Assembly: GCA_947396885.1 (NCBI GenBank)
Contig: OX377205.1
Coordinates: 24,849,407-24,913,406 of the forward strand
Source of the DNA: Heligmosomoides polygyrus polygyrus
Lineage: Eukaryota > Nematoda > Chromadorea > Rhabditida > Heligmosomidae
Reading direction: 5' to 3'
Length of the DNA stretch: 64,000 nucleotides
The position numbers were made by a program, and so were the translations under genes. The notes below the pieces were generated by a model. The model was not told where the DNA came from. It searched no databases and was given only the letters and a program-made list of their open reading frames with translations. Shown here piece by piece: positions 59,077 to 64,000 of the stretch. How positions within the stretch are numbered: the stretch's first letter is position 1; each line of letters begins with the position of its first letter.

Positions 59077-62000
59077 TCAAAACCTTCGCCTGACATTGTA
59101 AAGCAGTTGGTTCATTCCGCAGTGCGCAAAACTTTGGTGGAGGTGGCATGCGATTAATAGCCCTAGCTTGCTGTGCTTAGGTATATGAATTGGATTAATT
59201 GTAGAGAAGTCGAGGTCGGAATTCTGTAGCCTTCCAAACCTTCTGTATAATCCGTTTATGTCAGTTTTGACATTCAGCTGCTTGTTTTGCATTAGGATTT
59301 GAGACTTGAAAATCGCTTGCTGTTCGCGTATGACGAGGACTTCGGCATCCATAACCTCTCTGGCTGAGGGTGTCATAGTTTGCAGCTCTTCTTTCAAAGG
59401 AAGGTATTTGTCCTTGCTCGTTTTTCGAATGAAACGTGCACTGTATGCCACAATCCGGAGCAGCTTCGAATAGTTGCTCACTTTGTCAGTAGGCCAGATT
59501 GGGTTAGCTGCAACCTCAGCAATATTTGAGGCGTAGGAATCAACTTCTTCGACTTCTGAATCAGTATTCTGCTTGCATAAGATACTTGCATCCTTGACCG
59601 GCCAATTTTCGCATGGGATGTTTAGCCAAATCGGGCCGCTCCACCATCGATGGTTGATGAAGTCGCTTTTTCCGACCCCTCTTGTTGCGCAATCGGCCAC
59701 GTTTTCCTGCGTGGGCACATGGAAGAATGTGACGTCGATGAATTCTCGAAGTCTCTTTGTGATAAGGGAGATCTTCTGCACAAGCGTAGAAACAATAGGT
59801 GGTAGACGCCTGTTTCCTTGTATCCAGCACAGAGCAATGGTGGAGTCGCTGAATATGCTGATTTTTTCGAACGTCACGTTTACCTTCTGGATAGTTGACT
59901 CAACAAGGCCTAGTCCAATGAAGATAGATAACAGCTCGAGACGAGGTATTGTTTGCTCCTTGTTTATAGGTGCTATCTTGGATTTCGCAGTGAACAAGCG
60001 CGATTCCTTAACACCATGACATGATGTAGTTGTCACGTATATGCTACATGCATACGCTCGTTTGGAGCTATCGACGAACACTGACAGTGCATGAGATGTG
60101 GAACTGTTGTTTTCCACTACTTTTCTCGGCAGCGTAACCTGAAAGCCGATTATTTTCGACTTTATGGCTTTCCATAACAATTCGTCTTCTTCAGAAAGAG
60201 CAGAATCCCATCCATACTTCTTTTTGTGAAGATCTTGAAGAAAGATTTTTGCAGGCGTTATAAGCGGCGTCAGTAGCCCAAGAGGATCGAAGCAACAGCC
60301 ATTTATCTGACTTAGTATTGTCCTTTTAGAGATTTTGTTCGCTGGTTTTTCGCTACATTTCAGAGATATAGTGTCCTCCATAGCATTCCACAGTATTCCA
60401 AGCACTTTGATCTCCGTCGAGCTGGCCCTATCCGGTTCTGGTACCTCCATGTTCACATGAGCCGAATTCGAGAGGTAGTCTCTGAGATTCATTCCTATAG
60501 AGGAGAAAAGTCTCTTCGATTCGCTGTACTTGCGCAAAAGGTCATCGGGACTTTTTCCTTCCAAGAACACGTTATCTACGTAGAGTGAGTTAGATAGTTC
60601 TTGGGAAATCCCGGATTGTGACCCTTCTATGTATTTCAGAATGCACTGGTTTAGGATTGCAGGACTGGCGTTGATACCAAAAGGCACTCTACAGAACCGA
60701 AAGTGCTTTAGGTTACTTCCTATTGCTGGTTTTGAGGCGTCGTTCACCCATAGAAACCTTGTGACGTCACGGTGGCTCTCTGGCAATCTGATTTGCAGAA
60801 AGGCTTTCTGTATATCAGCTACCATTGTGTAGAGATGTGTTCGGAACTGCAGCAATACCTCATGTATGAGAGGCGTTAGTGAGTGTCCTTCATAAATCAC
60901 ATCATTGAGACTGAGTTCGTCTTTTGCATGCGATGAAGCATCGAAAACCACGCGGAGTCGAGTAGACTTTGATGGTGTCCACACGTGCCTATGGGGTAGG
61001 TAGAATGTCGCTACTCTGTTCGAATTGTCCTTCACTTCTTCTATTATCCCTTCACGCAGATAGCTGAGGAATGTCTCATTGTACATACTGTACTTCTCTT
61101 TATCTCCCTGCAGGCTGCGCAGAAGGCTTTGAAGTCTGCGAAAGGCTACGTTGAAGTTGTCTTTTAGATTAGTAACTTCATCAGTGAATGGAAATCCGGC
61201 GACAATGTTTCCATTTTTGATAGAAATCGACTTTCTGTATTCATCCATAAAGCTGATAACAGCTGCTTCGTCGGTTTCATTGTTGGTGTTGATACCGAGT
61301 GATTCCAGTTCGTAGAGGTGCTTTACTTCCTTCTTGTAGTCGTCTCTGGATGACGTGACCGGTGTTGCGACGATAAGTGAGCTGCACTGAGGATTTTTGC
61401 TATTTGTTCCTGAGGCATAGGTTTCACTAGTACCGGAAACGGTGTAGCCGAAAATGGTAGAGGTGAGAATCAATCCAGACGGCAGCTTGATAATTGGTAC
61501 GTCGTGTTCGATCACTTGATTCAGAAGATCTTGTCCAATAAGTAGGTCAGGAGATACCTCCGAAGATGACAAGTTGGCTTGAGCAACCGTTATTCGCCTC
61601 GCTTTGATGAACTTCCTATCTGCATCTGATAGTTCTGCGGTTTTCGTTGACGACGTTAACTTATCCTTTGTGAAGAGGGAGAGGCGTTGCAGTTTCTTAG
61701 GACCATGTCGACTTTTCAGTGTCACACAGACTTCGTTGGAGTTGAAGGTTTCGTGTAGCTCTCCCATTCCTATTGTAGTGAAGGAAGTTGAACTCACTAC
61801 TGACAACTTCAACGTCGCTCCAATTTGTGCTTTGATGAAACTTCTTTGAGCTCCTGAATCGAGAAGGATTGTGATAGGCTGGTAATCCATTTGAGCTTCG
61901 TTGAAGATCAGTGCTGAAGCCATTTGTAGCACACACTGCCCTTGGAGCGGTCGACTCGATGTAGCCGTATCATCTAACGGAGTAGAATTCTGAAGTGCTT

Positions 62001-63528
62001 GCACATGACTGTTATCACGTACTGGTCGATCACTTCCTTGTTGAGGCCTGTATCTGCTGGCATTCCATGGTTGCGAAGTGCGTGTCGATTGGTTACCCGA
62101 ATGTTGCGGTTCGTTTGGTCTCCTTGAATGATTGGCATGTTCAGACTCTTTAAAAGACTGAGTGCAGAGTGAGGAGTGGTGATCTTCACCACACTTCGGA
62201 CATCTTCCGACTTTGGTACAGTATTTTGAACTGTGCGAATCGTCGAAGCATCTCCAGCATACACGCTGTCGCTTTGCTTCCATCCGTCGAGCCTGAGGCG
62301 TAGTGAAGCTTGCGCAGCGTTGAGCTGGGTGCAAATCTCCACACAAACATTTGTTCGAAATTCTCTGAGTGGTGGAAGCTTTAGATTGTGTTGGCCTATC
62401 GTGTGGCCTTCTGAAGTTGCTTGTCCTTTGATTCTCAGTCGGTTCTCTGAAGTTGCTTGTTCTTTGGGTTTCGTTTCCAAATATAGTCTTCGTTGTGAGT
62501 TCCGTAGTTTCTTGGAGAGTGATGATCTCGTCTATGGCCTCAGTGATATCCTTTACTTCGAAGGATATAGCGGCAACGCTTTCCTTCCTTATTACGGTGC
62601 TACAGATGTGTTCTGTAAATTTAGAGAGGATCAGGCGGCGCCATACTCGATCCGCATTAAGTGATACACCGGTCTGCTCGAGGTGTATGATTCTTGAGGT
62701 TATGGCGGATAGGGTGTCGCGACAACTTCTGGGTGTATCGTGAGCCCGCGGAATTTTTTCGATCTCGCTAATGAGAATATCGGCTATACTTCCCGATCTG
62801 TCGTATTGTTTTTTGAGGATACTGACGGCTACGTAGTACTTGTCCCCAATTACAGGGACACAGCTAATGGAAGCTGCGGCTTTCCCTTTAAGAGCCTGCT
62901 TTAAAAACAGGAATTTCTCTTGGTCACTTAGATCTACGTCGTTATGTATAAGCGACTCGAACACCGACCAGAAAGTGGAGAATTCTCTGAAGCTCCCTGT
63001 GAATGTTGGAACCTCAAGAAGCGGACGTCTGAGCGTGACAGTGCGCTCCTGTGAAGGTGCGACTCCATTAGTCGATGTGTGATTACTGCCACTATTGCCA
63101 GCTACACTACGGTTACCGTTGCTACCTTCTTGACAGCTGGCAATTAAAACTGTTTGTTGAGACAGTTCATCCTTTCTGAAGTCCACCTTGTTCTGCCAAC
63201 GGATGACCGTGATGTCAAGCTCGTTTGATTCTGCTTGCAAGTGGTCATTTAAATCCGTCATGAGCTTCTCACGCTTTTTCTCATCGGGGCGTGAACTAAT
63301 TATTTCAATAGCTTCCTTTAAGCAGTTGTCGTGGTACTGCTTGTTGCTCATTACGATCCTCATCAGGTGGTTCAGCTGTGCCGTTTTCTCCGTGATATAT
63401 GCTTCGCATTCCTTCCTTTCTTCCGAGAAGGCGAACGGCTGGTCAAGTCGATTGACTTCCGGCTCGCTTGACTTGATAAGTGCGCAAGCGTTGGTGATCT
63501 TTGTCTTGAAAACCTGTATTTCTGCCAT
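59077..63528 (-). CDS. gag-pol: BEL element 2 gag-protease-RT-RNase H, ending at a TGA in the integrase zinc region
   Basis: The first in-frame ATG is at 63528 (MAEIQVFKTKITNACALIKS). Gag contains RPLLEVPTFTGSFREFSTFW and knuckles CLCGDLHPAQRC, CWRCFDDSHSSKYC, CPKCGEDHHSSLC. Protease: ITILLDSGAQRSFIKAQ (about 61860). RT: VADIQKAFLQIRLPESHRDV (about 60820) and YVDNVFLEG (about 60570). RNase H: ALSVFVDSSKRAYACSIYVT (about 60060) and SIFSDSTIALCWIQG (about 59840). The integrase zinc region starts HQSFAHCGMNQLLYNVRRRF and stops at TGA where element 1 has Trp. The reading resumes in the same frame. No other stop occurs over about 1480 codons. Confidence 0.93.
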   Translation of the reverse strand: MAEIQVFKTKITNACALIKSSEPEVNRLDQPFAFSEERKECEAYITEKTAQLNHLMRIVMSNKQYHDNCLKEAIEIISSRPDEKKREKLMTDLNDHLQAESNELDITVIRWQNKVDFRKDELSQQTVLIASCQEGSNGNRSVAGNSGSNHTSTNGVAPSQERTVTLRRPLLEVPTFTGSFREFSTFWSVFESLIHNDVDLSDQEKFLFLKQALKGKAAASISCVPVIGDKYYVAVSILKKQYDRSGSIADILISEIEKIPRAHDTPRSCRDTLSAITSRIIHLEQTGVSLNADRVWRRLILSKFTEHICSTVIRKESVAAISFEVKDITEAIDEIITLQETTELTTKTIFGNETQRTSNFREPTENQRTSNFRRPHDRPTQSKASTTQRISNKCLCGDLHPAQRCASFTTPQARRMEAKRQRVCWRCFDDSHSSKYCTKVGRCPKCGEDHHSSLCTQSFKESEHANHSRRPNEPQHSGNQSTRTSQPWNASRYRPQQGSDRPVRDNSHVQALQNSTPLDDTATSSRPLQGQCVLQMASALIFNEAQMDYQPITILLDSGAQRSFIKAQIGATLKLSVVSSTSFTTIGMGELHETFNSNEVCVTLKSRHGPKKLQRLSLFTKDKLTSSTKTAELSDADRKFIKARRITVAQANLSSSEVSPDLLIGQDLLNQVIEHDVPIIKLPSGLILTSTIFGYTVSGTSETYASGTNSKNPQCSSLIVATPVTSSRDDYKKEVKHLYELESLGINTNNETDEAAVISFMDEYRKSISIKNGNIVAGFPFTDEVTNLKDNFNVAFRRLQSLLRSLQGDKEKYSMYNETFLSYLREGIIEEVKDNSNRVATFYLPHRHVWTPSKSTRLRVVFDASSHAKDELSLNDVIYEGHSLTPLIHEVLLQFRTHLYTMVADIQKAFLQIRLPESHRDVTRFLWVNDASKPAIGSNLKHFRFCRVPFGINASPAILNQCILKYIEGSQSGISQELSNSLYVDNVFLEGKSPDDLLRKYSESKRLFSSIGMNLRDYLSNSAHVNMEVPEPDRASSTEIKVLGILWNAMEDTISLKCSEKPANKISKRTILSQINGCCFDPLGLLTPLITPAKIFLQDLHKKKYGWDSALSEEDELLWKAIKSKIIGFQVTLPRKVVENNSSTSHALSVFVDSSKRAYACSIYVTTTSCHGVKESRLFTAKSKIAPINKEQTIPRLELLSIFIGLGLVESTIQKVNVTFEKISIFSDSTIALCWIQGNRRLPPIVSTLVQKISLITKRLREFIDVTFFHVPTQENVADCATRGVGKSDFINHRWWSGPIWLNIPCENWPVKDASILCKQNTDSEVEEVDSYASNIAEVAANPIWPTDKVSNYSKLLRIVAYSARFIRKTSKDKYLPLKEELQTMTPSAREVMDAEVLVIREQQAIFKSQILMQNKQLNVKTDINGLYRRFGRLQNSDLDFSTINPIHIPKHSKLGLLIACHLHQSFAHCGMNQLLYNVRRRF

Positions 63529-63619
63529 CTCTATTGCTTCTGGCACGTCTTCGAAAAAGTTTCTCAGTTCAAACTGAGAATACTTCGATAGGTTCGAAGT
63601 AGAAGTGTCTTCCTGCCAC

Positions 63620-64000
63620 GCGGGTCTTTTTCTTCTTTCTTAGGATCCTCGGTGAGAATTTGCTATGAAATTTAGAATTTCCTTCCAGTTCCTTGGTAGA
63701 GGACTCGCGAAGAAGGTATTCTTTCGATTTCCTTTCCTTGATCGGAAGGGAAATTCGTTCGCTCTCTGGTTTCTCCGAAGAGAACTCGCAAGGAAAGCTT
63801 TTATATTTTCCTGGTTCCTCGTGAGAGGACTCGCAGAGGAAAATTTAGGATTGTCGGCTGCTTCTCACGAAGAGAACTAGCACAGCTGACAATCAAGTCC
63901 TGGTTTCTCCGAAGAGAACTCGCGAAGGACTTAGAGATGCTTTCTGGTTTCTCCGAAGAGAACTCGCAAAGAAAGCTGGTTTCCTGGTTCCTCGTGAGAG
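63620..64000 (-). repeat. Degenerate tandem repeats in the leader of BEL element 2
   Basis: About seven copies of a motif gagaactcgc or gaggactcgc, usually within ttctccgaagagaactcgc, spaced 35-50 bases (near 63698, 63779, 63831, 63869, 63916, 63956). Flanks such as gctttctgg...aaagaaagc make each copy partly palindromic. The position between gag and the unseen 5' LTR suggests a structured RNA leader. Confidence 0.75.

Larger units (their letters stand above)
55209..64000 (-). mobile_element. BEL/Pao LTR retroelement 2, incomplete at the window edge
   Basis: Minus-strand element: 3' LTR at the left, then env, integrase, RNase H, RT, protease, gag, and a repeat-rich leader up to the window end. 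The 5' LTR should lie beyond 64000. The protein sequences are clearly different from element 1, so it is another lineage. Both elements face each other tail to tail, 2.6 kb apart. Confidence 0.93.

Overview
The window looks like nuclear DNA of a nematode, most likely a clade V (strongylid or rhabditid) worm. The grounds are a nematode-type astacin-free M14 carboxypeptidase with a C-terminal ShK-like (ShKT) six-cysteine domain, a TTTCAG trans-splice-like acceptor just before its start codon, short introns with TTTCAG acceptors between long transposon-filled ones, and BEL/Pao retroelements with phlebovirus-like envelope genes as in the C. elegans Cer7 group. The species call is inference. There is one 200-base assembly gap (40971-41170).

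Only one ordinary host gene is supported: a secreted zinc carboxypeptidase on the + strand, about 16 exons from 3157 to 24006, poly(A) signal at 24348. Exons are GC-rich. The large introns (3349-8186, 8435-16831, 17575-19822, 21061-23693) are filled with CR1-type LINE relics, an RTE-type LINE relic, a hAT element with a perfect 8-bp target duplication, several MITEs, a Tc1-like TIR element and a mariner relic that itself carries a GC-rich hairpin insertion.

From 24.4 to 42.3 kb the window is a layered transposon graveyard: RTE and mariner relics; a minus-strand CR1-like LINE whose ORF1 is split by a 4.6-kb MULE with long TIRs and a 10-bp target duplication; a second MULE relic; a 1278-bp mariner; a LINE fragment inserted in another LINE with a 14-bp target duplication; and an inverted pair of tRNA-headed SINE-like repeats next to the assembly gap.

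From 43.0 to 64.0 kb two different BEL/Pao retroelements lie tail to tail. Element 1 (43056-52585, + strand) has two apparently identical 205-bp LTRs, a 5-bp target duplication, gag-protease-RT, RNase H-integrase, a Gn/Gc-like envelope gene and an extra GC-rich zinc-knuckle ORF after env. Element 2 (about 55209 to beyond 64000, - strand) is one reading frame of about 2600 codons covering gag, pol and env, broken by only two in-frame TGA codons; its 5' LTR lies outside the window. Element 2 sits in a Tc1-like TIR element whose other end is also outside the window. Exon and element boundaries come from reading the sequence by eye; family names rest on recognised motifs, not on a search.
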